Shown here: positions 51,057-58,736 of the stretch, piece after piece
Position numbering within the stretch: position 1 is the stretch's first letter
Layout of the letters: each line of letters starts with the position of its first letter
Assembly (NCBI RefSeq): GCF_014648895.1
Contig: NZ_BMRZ01000002.1
Span: 868,001-932,000, forward strand
Length of the DNA stretch: 64,000 nucleotides
Reading direction: 5' to 3'
Source: Streptomyces tanashiensis
GTDB taxonomy: Bacteria > Actinomycetota > Actinomycetes > Streptomycetales > Streptomycetaceae
Made by a program: the position numbers and the translations under genes
Notes under the pieces: generated by a model
The model's input: only the letters and a program-made list of their open reading frames with translations
The model's database searches: none
Told to the model about the DNA's origin: nothing

Positions 51057-52256
51057 ATGACCGTCGGATCGTCAGGGCGACCGGATCGCTCGGAGAGCTT
51101 CGGGGAGGGGCTGCTGGGCGGGCTCCTGGACCGGGCCCACGAGCTGCCACCGCACCGGGTCGGGGCGGTCCTCGCCGACACGGTGGCGCGGCTGGGGGGA
51201 CGGGATCCGCAGATCCTGCTCCAGGACTACGGGCAGCAGAGGCTGGTCCCCCTGCGGGGCGAAGGGCTGGCGGGCGGTGAGCCGCAGTCCATCGACGGCT
51301 CCGACGCGGGTCGGTGCTTCCTCACCTCGCGGCCGGTCGAACTCGTGCTGCCCGACGGTGTGCGGGTCCTGCTGCCGTTGCTGGACGGGGGTGACCAGTC
51401 GGGTGTCCTGGCCGTCACCCTGGACGCGGTCGACGACGACGGCCGCCGTCTGCTGCGCAGGATCGCCGGTCTGGTAGCGGACATGATGCAGACCAAGAAC
51501 GGCCACACCGACCTTTTCTTCCGCACGCGCCGCAGGGAACCGATGAGCGTCGCCGCCGAGATCCAGTGGTCCCTGCTGCCGCCGCTGTCGATGGTGACGC
51601 CGCACGTCACCGTCGCCGGCGTTCTGGAGCCCGCCTACGACGTGGCGGGCGACAGCTTCGACTACGCCCTGAACGGGGACACCTTCCACCTCGCCATGAT
51701 CGACGCCATGGGCCACGGTCTGGACGCGGCCACGATGGCGACGGTGGCCATCGGCGCGTACCGGCATGCCCGCCGGATCAGCATCGAGCTGTCCGAGATC
51801 TACCTCTTCATGGACCGGGCCATCGCCGAGCAGTTCGCCCCCGACCACTTCGTGACCGCGCAGATGATGCGGCTGGACACGGACACCGGCCGCCTCCAAT
51901 GGGTCAACGCCGGGCACCCCGCCCCCATGCTGATCCGCAGTCACCGGGTCGTGGGCCGCCTGGACAGCCCCACGACCCTGCCGGTCGGGTTCGGAGGGGC
52001 ACAGCCGCAGGTCAGCGAAGTGACGCTCGAACCGGGGGATCGCGTCCTCTGCTTCACCGACGGTCTGATCGAGGAACACGAGAGCGGACAGGAGGAGTTC
52101 GGCGAGGACCGGCTGATCGAGTGGGTGAACCAGCTGGAGAAGGCTGACCGGCAGGTCCGCGCGGTGGCACGGGACCTCTCCCACACCCTCAAGCGGGCAC
52201 GGGGCGAGGCCACTTCGGACGACGCCACGCTGGTCCTGGTCGAGTGGCGCGGATGA
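51057..52256 (+). CDS. SpoIIE-type PP2C phosphatase with an N-terminal GAF-like domain
   Basis: A 399-residue phosphatase, ATG with GGAAGGGAG ahead. Residues 1-150 look like a GAF-type sensor (RVLLPLLDGGDQSGVLAVTL). From about 165 a PP2C/SpoIIE domain follows: AAEIQWSLLPPLS, the metal aspartates in VAGDSFDYALNG and MIDAMGHGLDAATMATVAI, NAGHPAPMLIR and LCFTDGLIEEHES. Such phosphatases dephosphorylate anti-anti-sigma factors (STAS proteins), linking a signal to a SigB/SigF-type sigma factor. No STAS or anti-sigma gene is adjacent, so it may act in trans. It opens a run of stress-type genes. Confidence 0.92.
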   Translation: MTVGSSGRPDRSESFGEGLLGGLLDRAHELPPHRVGAVLADTVARLGGRDPQILLQDYGQQRLVPLRGEGLAGGEPQSIDGSDAGRCFLTSRPVELVLPDGVRVLLPLLDGGDQSGVLAVTLDAVDDDGRRLLRRIAGLVADMMQTKNGHTDLFFRTRRREPMSVAAEIQWSLLPPLSMVTPHVTVAGVLEPAYDVAGDSFDYALNGDTFHLAMIDAMGHGLDAATMATVAIGAYRHARRISIELSEIYLFMDRAIAEQFAPDHFVTAQMMRLDTDTGRLQWVNAGHPAPMLIRSHRVVGRLDSPTTLPVGFGGAQPQVSEVTLEPGDRVLCFTDGLIEEHESGQEEFGEDRLIEWVNQLEKADRQVRAVARDLSHTLKRARGEATSDDATLVLVEWRG

Positions 52257-52265
52257 CGGAGGGGG

Positions 52266-52436
52266 TCACCGGACCGGGCGGTTGCGGGCGGAGCGGCGCG
52301 TGCGCAGGGCGATGTAGAGGAGGTCTGCCACGAGCAGCACGATGCCGATGAACAGAAGGAAGAGCAGCCCGTCGACGACGGCGCCGATGATGCCGAGCAC
52401 GATCGCCACGATGATCAGGGCCAGGAAGAGCGACAC
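52266..52436 (-). CDS. Small hydrophobic two-helix membrane protein
   Basis: A 56-residue protein, MSLFLALIIVAIVLGIIG at the start (GTG at 52436, with AGGAGG 8 bp upstream). A second membrane segment follows (LLFLLFIGIVLLVADLLYIA) and a basic tail ends it. An overlapping GTG 6 bp upstream is too close to the RBS. Proteins of this kind are common in Streptomyces stress clusters. It converges with the SpoIIE gene and starts 30 bp after the PRC-barrel gene on the same strand, so it may end that operon. Confidence 0.8.
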   Translation of the reverse strand: MSLFLALIIVAIVLGIIGAVVDGLLFLLFIGIVLLVADLLYIALRTRRSARNRPVR

Positions 52437-52466
52437 GAGGGCCACCTCCTCGGTCGGTCGGGGGGC

Positions 52467-52823
52467 TCAGCGGCGGGCCAGTTGCCGTTCACCGTTCGCC
52501 CCGGGCTCGTAGGGGAGGTCGTAGTACCGGAAGACCGCTTCCTCGTCCCCGGCGGGAAGGACGTCGTCGGTGCCGATCGAAGGCCCCTGCTTCACCAGCG
52601 CCTTGTCGTGAACGACCTTCACGTACCCCGGCCCCACCGTCGCCCCATCCAGGGGGACGAACACCAGACGGTGCCGGGTGGGCAGGCCGACCCGAACCGT
52701 GGCCATGGCCGGCTCATCGGTGCTGGTGTCGACGTAGACAGCCTCCAGCTCTCCGATCCTGTGGCCCCGCGCGTCCACCACGTCGTGGGTTCGCCACTCG
52801 CGGATGTCCGCCATCTGGATCAT
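52467..52823 (-). CDS. PRC-barrel-domain protein
   Basis: A 118-residue protein. The PRC-barrel reads DARGHRIGELEAVYVDTSTD, then ATVRVGLPTRHRLVFVPLDG, with a C-terminal DDVLPAGDEEAVFRYYDLPY. Such small domains bind RNA, membranes or partner proteins; many Streptomyces copies are stress-induced. GAGGAG precedes the ATG, which overlaps the DUF5994 stop by 4 bp (ATGA). Confidence 0.9.
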   Translation of the reverse strand: MIQMADIREWRTHDVVDARGHRIGELEAVYVDTSTDEPAMATVRVGLPTRHRLVFVPLDGATVGPGYVKVVHDKALVKQGPSIGTDDVLPAGDEEAVFRYYDLPYEPGANGERQLARR

Positions 52824-53314
52824 GCCGGCTCCTCGCGGTCGGTCGCTGGTTCCGGAAGCGTGGCGACGAGGATCTCCGCGGCCTGGGTGACGTTGTCGGC
52901 CCGGACCGCACGGGCCATGGCGTCACGTGCCGCGTCGGGTGTCGTGTCCGGGGGCACCACCAGGAGGGCGAAGTGGTCGGTGTCGCCACGGGTGATGAGG
53001 ACGGTGTCGTCGCCGACGGGGAAGGAGTCGAGGTGCACGACACGGCCGTCGACGACCACACGAGTCGGGACCTCCTCCCAGGCGGCGCTGTCGAGGCCGA
53101 CCCGTGTGAGGGGTCCGAGGTGCTCGGTGAGTACCTGGATCAGGGCGGGGAGCTCGTCCGCGAGCGTACGGGAGCGGGGCCACCACGCGCCGTCGAGAAC
53201 GCCTTCGCGAGAGTGCGTCGTCCGCAGCCGGAGCAGGGCCGTTCCGGGCCTCACCGCTCGGTGGATCTCCTCCGGAAGGAGCTTCGGAGGGGTGGGGGCG
53301 TCTGATTCGGCCAT
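52820..53314 (-). CDS. DUF5994 protein, copy 1
   Basis: A 164-residue soluble protein, ATG 53314; a GTG at 53335 would add seven residues, and neither has a strong RBS. The family blocks are GVLDGAWWPRSRTLADELPA, RVGLDSAAWEEVPTRVVVDG and DHFALLVVPPDTTPDAARDA. It is a paralogue of the divergent gene at 53597. DUF5994 members occur in actinomycetes, with no known activity. It heads an operon with the PRC-barrel gene and perhaps the small membrane gene. Confidence 0.8.
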   Translation of the reverse strand: MAESDAPTPPKLLPEEIHRAVRPGTALLRLRTTHSREGVLDGAWWPRSRTLADELPALIQVLTEHLGPLTRVGLDSAAWEEVPTRVVVDGRVVHLDSFPVGDDTVLITRGDTDHFALLVVPPDTTPDAARDAMARAVRADNVTQAAEILVATLPEPATDREEPA

Positions 53315-53556
53315 GGTGGGTTCGCCTGACTGCACGGGGCCGCCGACACCTCATGGCCGACGAGAAGCCGCCGTGGTTCTCACGGTACTCGTGCGGCCGT
53401 GGACCTGCCCGCGGCCACCGGCCGGGCGGCGTGGCCCGGGGAAGATGACCTGGCCGGAACGGCTCGTCCGACCCCAGCGCGGAGTACGCTGAAAGTACCG
53501 GGAGTAAGTCGAGCACCCGCTCCCACGCGGACGTCGTTTCCGGCGATCAAGACACT

Positions 53557-53578
53557 GGGCCGCCCTGCAGGGCGGCCC
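53557..53578. promoter_or_regulatory. Perfect 22-bp palindrome ahead of DUF5994 copy 2
   Basis: GGGCCGCCCTG joined to its exact complement without a spacer, 18 bp upstream of the ATG at 53597. In RNA it would form a cruciform-like hairpin close to the ribosome-binding site. As DNA it could be an operator between the two divergent DUF5994 genes. Confidence 0.5.
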
Positions 53579-53596
53579 GGAGACGGGTCCGCGATC

Positions 53597-54151
53597 ATGA
53601 CCACGACCCTGGCACCCACGCTTTCGGCGCGACTGTCACTGACACCGAAGACCACCCTCGCCGGCCTTTTGGACGGCGCCTGGTGGCCTCACTCGCGTGA
53701 CCTCGCCGCCGAGCTTCCGCCTCTGGTCGACGCGCTGGAGAGGCGCTACGGACGCATCACACGCGTCACGGTGAACCCCACCCACTGGCCCGTCGTCCCG
53801 CACAAGGTCGCCTTCCCCGGGCACACCGTGCATGTCGGCTGGTTCACCGAGCAGGATCCCGACAAGATGATCCTGCTCTCCTACAGCGTGGGCCGCTGCG
53901 ACCTGCTGGTGATCCCGCCCGAGACCGAACCCGCCGCAGCCGCCCGGCTCATGACCGCCGCCGCCGTCCCCGGCAGCGTTCTGGCCGCCGGTGTCCTGAT
54001 GTCCGACGAAGCCGCGACCGGCCGCCGAATGCGGGACGCCCGAAGCAGCGAGGACGCCTGGGAGACCGACGGCGGGGCATCCCCGCCGCCCCTGCGGCAC
54101 CCGATCGTCGGCGCCCGAATGATCGCCATGCCGGGAATCCCGCGGAGGTGA
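53597..54151 (+). CDS. DUF5994 protein, copy 2
   Basis: A 184-residue protein. The shared family blocks are LAGLLDGAWWPHSRDLAAEL, RVTVNPTHWPVVPHKVAFPG and CDLLVIPPETEPAAAARLMT. It is similar to copy 1 in the core but has a different C-terminal tail (RRMRDARSSEDAWETDGG). The start ATG 53597 has GGAG some 20 bp upstream and a weaker GCGATC just before. The next tiny gene begins 4 bp after its stop, so an operon runs rightwards through 54156, 54476 and 54789. Confidence 0.83.
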   Translation: MTTTLAPTLSARLSLTPKTTLAGLLDGAWWPHSRDLAAELPPLVDALERRYGRITRVTVNPTHWPVVPHKVAFPGHTVHVGWFTEQDPDKMILLSYSVGRCDLLVIPPETEPAAAARLMTAAAVPGSVLAAGVLMSDEAATGRRMRDARSSEDAWETDGGASPPPLRHPIVGARMIAMPGIPRR

Positions 54152-54155
54152 CCCC

Positions 54156-54365
54156 ATGGAGACCCTGATCACGCTCGCCGCGATCGCCCTGCTGATCGTG
54201 CTCGGCATACGCCTGATCCACCGGCTCAACGCCCAGCACGACGCACGCATCGCCGCCCACCACTTCGGCGACCCCTTCCCCGCCATTCGCCGGCCGCCCG
54301 GCCACGGCCACGGCCACCCCACGGCGAAGGACCGAGCCGACCGCCGCGAGGTCACGGGCACCTGA
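54156..54365 (+). CDS. Small single-pass membrane protein
   Basis: A 69-residue protein with GGAGGTGA ahead of its ATG. The N-terminal membrane helix (LITLAAIALLIVLGIRLIHR) is followed by a His/Pro-rich tail (PPGHGHGHPTAKD). Histidines could bind metal, but that is a guess. It is the second gene of the DUF5994 copy-2 operon. Confidence 0.75.
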   Translation: METLITLAAIALLIVLGIRLIHRLNAQHDARIAAHHFGDPFPAIRRPPGHGHGHPTAKDRADRREVTGT

Positions 54366-54475
54366 CCCTGACCACCCCCGACCACTCCTCCGACCGAAGG
54401 CGGCGGGTGGGGCACCCGACACCCGGGACAACCCACCCGCCGGCCTCTCGCTCGCCCGTGAAGGGACCACGCTCC

Positions 54476-54742
54476 TTGTACTCCACCGACACCGCGACCC
54501 TGCCCTCGGCCGGACACGCCGAGATCCGCATCGTCGCCGCCACCCCCGAAGCCGCGCGCGCGGTCGCCCAAGTGATCCGCCGCTCCTTCGCAGGGGCGGA
54601 GCAGCGCAGCTACCCCGTTCCCGAAGGCGGCACACGGCTTCACCTCACCGTCGACACCGGCTCCGCCGCGGAACCCGCCCTCTCCTGGCTCGCCACCAGC
54701 AGACCGTCCTCTCGCTCCGGCACCCACGTCGACGAGGTGTGA
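54476..54742 (+). CDS. Small protein of unknown function (ferredoxin-like beta-alpha fold suggested)
   Basis: I chose the TTG at 54476 because AAGGGA stands 9 bp upstream and upstream residues are not protein-like. The product is 88 residues with AEIRIVAATPEAARAVAQVI at its core and RLHLTVDTGS after, a beta-alpha-beta pattern. No catalytic motif. It belongs by position to the DUF5994 copy-2 operon. Confidence 0.65.
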   Translation: MYSTDTATLPSAGHAEIRIVAATPEAARAVAQVIRRSFAGAEQRSYPVPEGGTRLHLTVDTGSAAEPALSWLATSRPSSRSGTHVDEV

Positions 54743-54788
54743 GCAGCGCCGGCCGTTCCCGACGGGACGGGCAGGAAAGGACTCGGTC

Positions 54789-55061
54789 ATGGCGACACTC
54801 CGCGAGCGACAGGCCTACCGCGAACGGGTCCTGACCGCCCTCTACGAAGCCACCGAAGGCAATCGACTCCTCGGAGTCCCGGGGCGGAAACTGGGGAACG
54901 ACCTGCGCATCCCGGAGGAGGACCTGGCCGCCGCCTGTACCTATCTCGTCAGCGAGGGGCTGATCACCGTCGACTGGGAACCGGGCAACACTCCCGCGAT
55001 GGCCTCCCTGACCCACCAGGGGATCCTCCGCATGGAGGCCGCGGAGGAAGAACGCGGATGA
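54789..55061 (+). CDS. Small winged-helix-like protein
   Basis: This 90-residue protein has GGAAAGGA ahead of the ATG. The order of helices and the C-terminal strand hairpin (LRIPEEDLAAACTYLVSEGL, ITVDWEPGN, LTHQGILRMEAAEEE) matches a lone winged helix, as in PadR- or MarR-type DNA-binding domains. It may be the local regulator of this stress cluster, or a protein-protein adaptor. It ends the rightward run. Confidence 0.72.
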   Translation: MATLRERQAYRERVLTALYEATEGNRLLGVPGRKLGNDLRIPEEDLAAACTYLVSEGLITVDWEPGNTPAMASLTHQGILRMEAAEEERG

Positions 55062-55122
55062 GCCGGACCGCCCGGCGGCCCGTTCTCCCGACGATGAACC
55101 GGCGCGGAGGAAGATGCGCGTC

Positions 55123-55142
55123 CGGCCTCCCGTCGGAGGCCG
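55123..55142. terminator. Terminator-like hairpin between converging genes
   Basis: CGGCCTCC and GGAGGCCG pair perfectly over 8 bp around a CGTC loop, between the winged-helix gene and the converging phosphotransferase gene. Confidence 0.6.
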
Positions 55143-55156
55143 CTGACCTTCATGCC

Positions 55157-55190
55157 GTTGATGCGCATGATGTGTTGATGCGCATGATGT
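55157..55190. repeat. Perfect 17-bp tandem duplication
   Basis: GTTGATGCGCATGATGT occurs twice head to tail (55157-55173 and 55174-55190). Each copy holds the palindrome ATGCGCAT. It lies in the short gap between two converging genes. Confidence 0.8.
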
Positions 55191-55202
55191 ACTTCGTCCC
55201 CC

Positions 55203-56261
55203 CTAGTACCAGGGGCGGGCGTCCTGCCCGGGCAGCGGACGCAGTGTCGACCAGCGTGCGAGCAGGCGGTCGGCCAGGGCGGAGCTGAGGCGGCCGAGGG
55301 CGTGCAGATGGTCGTGGTCGCGGGTCATGTCGGCGACCACGCCCAGGCGGTGGACGAGCCGCTCACGGGCGGTGGCGTTGCCCCACTCGAAGTCCTCGGC
55401 GGGAACCCGGGCGAGCTGGTCGGCCGTCCCGCGGTGGGCCCGCTCGACGAGTGCGTCGCCCTGGATCAGCCACGCCGCACACGCGTCGGCGAGGTCACCC
55501 GACACGTCCTTGCCGGTGAGGCCGCGCCAGGTGGTCCGGTAGACGTCCTCGACCTCCGTGAGCGGGGCCGCGGTGATGGACATGGCACACCAGCAGGTGG
55601 GGAAGCCGATGCGGAAGTAGGCGAGTTCCATCAGGCCGTTGCCGAGCGCGGCCCGCTCGAAGTCGACGAAGCGGACGCCGTCGGCGGTGCGCAGATCATT
55701 GCCGGGGCAGGGGTCGCCGTGCAGCAGCGCATGGTGCGCGGTGGGGTCCAACCGCTCAAGAAGACCGGCGAGTTCATCGGGAACCGTGGACGGCACGGGC
55801 ACGTCGAGCGCCCTGGCCAGGGCGAGGAAGGACTCCGCGTCGCCGGCCGTGGGCCCCGACAAGACCGGCAGTGCGCCCGCGTCGGCGGGCCCGGTCAGGG
55901 CGTGCAGCCGGGCGAGCGACTCGGCGTACCCCGGCATCCAGTCGTCCGTCTTGCCGAGGTCCTCCACGTGCTCAAGGACCATCGCCCGCGAGGCCGGGTC
56001 CGTGGCGAGCACCGCGGGAGCCACGGCGGGCTCGGAGCCCCGCCCCGCCAGGCGCAGCCCGGAGACCTCCCGCGCGAAGCGCGTGCTCGCGTCGGCGCCC
56101 GCGTCCCCGTCGTCGGTGATCTGCTTGACGATCACCAGGCGTCGGTCGGTCAGCCGCACTCGCCACACTCGTGACCGCGGACTGCTGTCGAGGAGTTCGG
56201 CCTGCTGGGGGGTGCCCACGGTGGAGAGCAGCGCCTCATGGAACGGAACAGGGGTCAGCAT
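55203..56261 (-). CDS. Aminoglycoside-phosphotransferase-like (APH/choline kinase fold) protein
   Basis: A 352-residue small-molecule kinase. The ATP lysine lies in LVIVKQITDD. The catalytic loop is LLHGDPCPGNDL (HGDxxxxN) and the metal-binding motif is RFVDFERAALGN. The domain matches the APH family, whose substrates include aminoglycosides, macrolides, choline and homoserine. No resistance context is visible. The ATG at 56261 is the first in frame with a normal N-terminus (MLTPVPFHEALLSTVG). It precedes the arsenic island by 61 bp on the same strand, but is probably unrelated. Confidence 0.9.
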   Translation of the reverse strand: MLTPVPFHEALLSTVGTPQQAELLDSSPRSRVWRVRLTDRRLVIVKQITDDGDAGADASTRFAREVSGLRLAGRGSEPAVAPAVLATDPASRAMVLEHVEDLGKTDDWMPGYAESLARLHALTGPADAGALPVLSGPTAGDAESFLALARALDVPVPSTVPDELAGLLERLDPTAHHALLHGDPCPGNDLRTADGVRFVDFERAALGNGLMELAYFRIGFPTCWCAMSITAAPLTEVEDVYRTTWRGLTGKDVSGDLADACAAWLIQGDALVERAHRGTADQLARVPAEDFEWGNATARERLVHRLGVVADMTRDHDHLHALGRLSSALADRLLARWSTLRPLPGQDARPWY

Positions 56262-56322
56262 GCCGCCGAGCCTAGCCGTTGCTTCGCACATGCGAGCGAG
56301 CACCCTGACCCTGCGGGGGCGA

Positions 56323-56793
56323 TCAGCAGCAGCCGCCGGCGGTGGCGGTCGCCGGCTCGCCCGCCCGGGCGTCGGCGGCTGCCGGGGTGGAACAGCACGT
56401 GCTGGTCTGCCGCTTGGCCAGGGAGTCGGCGTCGGCCTTGACGACGTACACCTCCCACGGCTCGCGGCCGGGGCCGTGGACCCACACCTTGTCCTGGAGG
56501 GCGTAGCAGCAGGTGCTGTCGTTCTCCTCCGTGGTGGCGAGACCTTCCTGGGCCAGCCTGGTGGTGGCGGCATGGACGGCGGCGGTGCTGTCCACCTCGA
56601 CGCCGAGGTGGTCCAGGCGGGTGTCCTCGCCGTCGACGCCCTCGATGAGGACGAGTTTGAGCGGCGGTTCGGCGAGGGCGAAGTTGGCGTAGCCGTCGCG
56701 GAGTTTGGCCGGCTCGGTGCCGAAGAGCTTGGTGTAGAAGGCGACGGATGCCGCCAGGTCGGGGACGCGCAGGGCGAGTTGTACGCGAGACAT
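56323..56793 (-). CDS. arsI: ArsI/CadI-family VOC metalloenzyme, probable organoarsenical C-As lyase
   Basis: This 156-residue VOC protein resembles ArsI, the Fe2+-dependent lyase that removes methyl or phenyl groups from trivalent organoarsenicals. The vicinal cysteine pair Cys95-Cys96 in STCCYALQDKVWV corresponds to the arsenic-binding pair. The three metal ligands can be placed at Gln5, His62 (RLDHLGVEV) and Glu114 (PWEVYVV). It carries an extra C-terminal tail with two more Cys pairs (Cys133-134, Cys155-156) that known ArsI proteins lack, from memory. It lies 42 bp after the flavoprotein gene and is read from the same operator region. Confidence 0.88.
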   Translation of the reverse strand: MSRVQLALRVPDLAASVAFYTKLFGTEPAKLRDGYANFALAEPPLKLVLIEGVDGEDTRLDHLGVEVDSTAAVHAATTRLAQEGLATTEENDSTCCYALQDKVWVHGPGREPWEVYVVKADADSLAKRQTSTCCSTPAAADARAGEPATATAGGCC

Positions 56794-56835
56794 GACGGTC
56801 CTCCTGCTGTGAGCGGGGCGGGTGGCCGGGCCAGG

Positions 56836-58209
56836 TCAGCAGCCGCCGGAGGCGGCCGGGGAGCCGGCGCCGAGCTGGATGAGCGCGGGGGCGGGGGCGC
56901 AGCAACCGCCGCCGTCCGCCGTCTCGTCGGTCTGCGGCTGGTCGAAGAGGCCGGCTCCGCCGCAGACCCCCGTCTCCGGGAGGACGAGTTCGACGCGCTC
57001 GGCGGACGCGCGGTCGCCGGCGATGGCGGCGACGACGGAGCGGACCTGCTCGTACCCCGTGAGGGCGAGGAAGGTCGGGGCGCGGCCGTAGGACTTCATG
57101 CCGACGAGGTGGACGCCGGGTTCCGGGTGGGAGAGCTCGTTGACGCCGTGCGGGTAGACCGTGCCGCAGGAGTGCTGGTTGGGGTCGATCAGCGGAGCCA
57201 GCTCGACCGGGGCCTGGAGGCGCTCGTCGAGGCCGAGGCGGAGTTCGTCGAGGAAGGTCAGGTCGGGGCGGAAGCCCGTGAGGACGATGACCTCGTCGAC
57301 CGGGTCGAGGCGTCGGCCGTCCTCCGCGACCAGGACGAGCCGCTCGCCGTCCCGCTCGATCACGGCTGTACGGAAGCCGGTGACGGCGTCCGCGTGCCCC
57401 GCGTCGACCGCCGCCTTGGCGGCGAGGCCGAGGGCGCCGCGCGCGGGGAGCTGGTCGGCGGCGCCGCCTCCGAAGGTGGAGCCGGAGATGCCCCGGCGGA
57501 GGATCCAGGTGGCGTGCGTGCCCGTGCCGTCCTCGGACTTCGCAAGGTCGGCGAGGGACGCGAGCGCGGTGAAGGCGGAGGCCCCGGAGCCGATGACGGC
57601 CGTACGACTGCCCGCGTACCGGCCTCGTACGGCGGGGTCGCTCAGGTCGGGGACGCGGTAGGAGATCCGGTCGGCCGCCGCGCGCTCGCCCAGGGCGGGG
57701 AGTCCGTCCCCGCCGGCCGGGCTCGGGACCGACCACGTACCGGAGGCGTCGATGACGGCGCGGGCGAGGATCCTCTCCTCGCGCCCGTCGGCGTAATCGA
57801 CATGGACGGTGAAGGGCTGGGTCTCGCGGTCGGCGTCGACGATCCGGTCTCGGCCCACGCGGGAGACTCCGGTGACCCGGGCGCCGAGCCGGACGCGCTC
57901 ACCGAGGACGTCGGCGAGCGGCTGGAGGTAGTCGGCCGCCCAGTCGCCACCCGTCGGGTACGTGCCCGCGTCCGGCTTCACCCAGCCGGTGGGGGCGAGG
58001 AGCTTCTCGGCCGCCGGGTCGGTGACCTCGCCCCAGGTGGAGAAGAGCCGCACGTGCGACCACTCGCGCACCGCCGCACCCGCCTGCGCGCCCGCTTCCA
58101 GGACCACCGGCTCCACGCCACGGTCCACGAGGTGGGCGGCGGCGGCCAGGCCGGCGGGACCGGCCCCGATGACCACGACGGGCAGCTGCTCGGTGGCGAT
58201 GTCGTTCAT
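56836..58209 (-). CDS. FAD-dependent oxidoreductase of the arsenic island
   Basis: A 457-residue flavoprotein. The FAD motif is VVVIGAGPAGLAAAAHLVDR at the N-terminus, and the NAD(P) motif is TAVIGSGASAFTALASLADL near residue 205. The signature for two-dinucleotide-binding flavoproteins, VIVLTGFRPDLTFLDEL, lies near 320. It is similar to flavin-containing monooxygenases and thioredoxin reductase-like proteins in arsenic clusters. Its last 60 residues are Cys/Gly-rich (VCGGAGLF, ADGGGCCAPAP, and a terminal SGGC), matching the Cys-rich tail of ArsI next door. ATG 58209 is preceded by AAGGGGA. It may oxidise or reduce an arsenic intermediate. Confidence 0.85.
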   Translation of the reverse strand: MNDIATEQLPVVVIGAGPAGLAAAAHLVDRGVEPVVLEAGAQAGAAVREWSHVRLFSTWGEVTDPAAEKLLAPTGWVKPDAGTYPTGGDWAADYLQPLADVLGERVRLGARVTGVSRVGRDRIVDADRETQPFTVHVDYADGREERILARAVIDASGTWSVPSPAGGDGLPALGERAAADRISYRVPDLSDPAVRGRYAGSRTAVIGSGASAFTALASLADLAKSEDGTGTHATWILRRGISGSTFGGGAADQLPARGALGLAAKAAVDAGHADAVTGFRTAVIERDGERLVLVAEDGRRLDPVDEVIVLTGFRPDLTFLDELRLGLDERLQAPVELAPLIDPNQHSCGTVYPHGVNELSHPEPGVHLVGMKSYGRAPTFLALTGYEQVRSVVAAIAGDRASAERVELVLPETGVCGGAGLFDQPQTDETADGGGCCAPAPALIQLGAGSPAASGGC

Positions 58210-58270
58210 GCCGATTCCCCTTGTATATCGATGTTCGTCGATCTCCTGCGCCTTCAGGATGACACCTGCA

Positions 58271-58300
58271 TCGATGAGCGTCAACATAGACATGCATCGA
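58271..58300. promoter_or_regulatory. ArsR-type operator, box 1
   Basis: TCGATG...catcga inverted ends flank a GTCAACATAGACA core. It stands 62 bp upstream of the flavoprotein start and shares its core exactly with box 2. The pair lies between the divergent arsenic genes. Confidence 0.65.
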
Positions 58301-58350
58301 ATTAAAGGCGGTGCAATGCCTCGCCGACCGCTCGGCCCCGCACCTTTAGT

Positions 58351-58380
58351 TCGATGTGTGTCAACATAGACACATGTCGA
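58351..58380. promoter_or_regulatory. ArsR-type operator, box 2, containing the arsR start codon
   Basis: TCGATGTGTG and CACATGTCGA are imperfect inverted arms around TCAACATAGA. The arsR ATG (58374) lies inside the right arm, so repressor bound here would block transcription and cover the translation start. Confidence 0.7.
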
Positions 58381-58736
58381 ACGCGAAGGCGCTGCCGCTC
58401 CTGGAGCCCACCGTCGAGCCCTGCTGCCCGCCCCTGGCGGAGCGGCCGCTGACGGCCGAGGAGGCCGAGCGGACGGCCGTCATGTTCAAGGCGCTCGGCG
58501 ATCCGGTCCGGCTGCGGCTCTTCTCCTCCATCGCCTCGCACGAGGGCGGCGAGGCCTGCGTCTGCGACATCTCCGACGTGGGCGTCTCCCAGCCGACCGT
58601 CTCCCACCACCTCAAGAAGCTGAAGGAGGCCGGGCTGCTCTCCTCCGAGCGGCGCGGCACCTGGGTCTACTACCGCGTCGAGCCCGCCGTCCTGGCGGCG
58701 ATGGGTCAGCTGCTCACCAGGGCGGCCGCCGTATGA
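58374..58736 (+). CDS. arsR: ArsR-family metalloregulator (ArsR1)
   Basis: A 120-residue winged-helix repressor. The As(III)/metal site on the DNA-binding helix is the CxC of EACVCDISD (Cys62, Cys64), with an added N-terminal pair Cys17-Cys18 in VEPCCPPL. The recognition helix reads QPTVSHHLKKLKEAGLLSSE and the wing RRGTWVYYRVEP. ATG 58374 has no RBS, so translation may be leaderless, or start from the GTG at 58356. It overlaps arsN by 4 bp (ATGA). It likely represses both the divergent flavoprotein/arsI unit and its own operon. Confidence 0.93.
   Translation: MSNAKALPLLEPTVEPCCPPLAERPLTAEEAERTAVMFKALGDPVRLRLFSSIASHEGGEACVCDISDVGVSQPTVSHHLKKLKEAGLLSSERRGTWVYYRVEPAVLAAMGQLLTRAAAV

Noticed and set aside
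55157..55190. Attachment site or transposon end
   Set aside because: The two 17-mers are directly adjacent, no integrase or transposase is near, and there is no tRNA gene.
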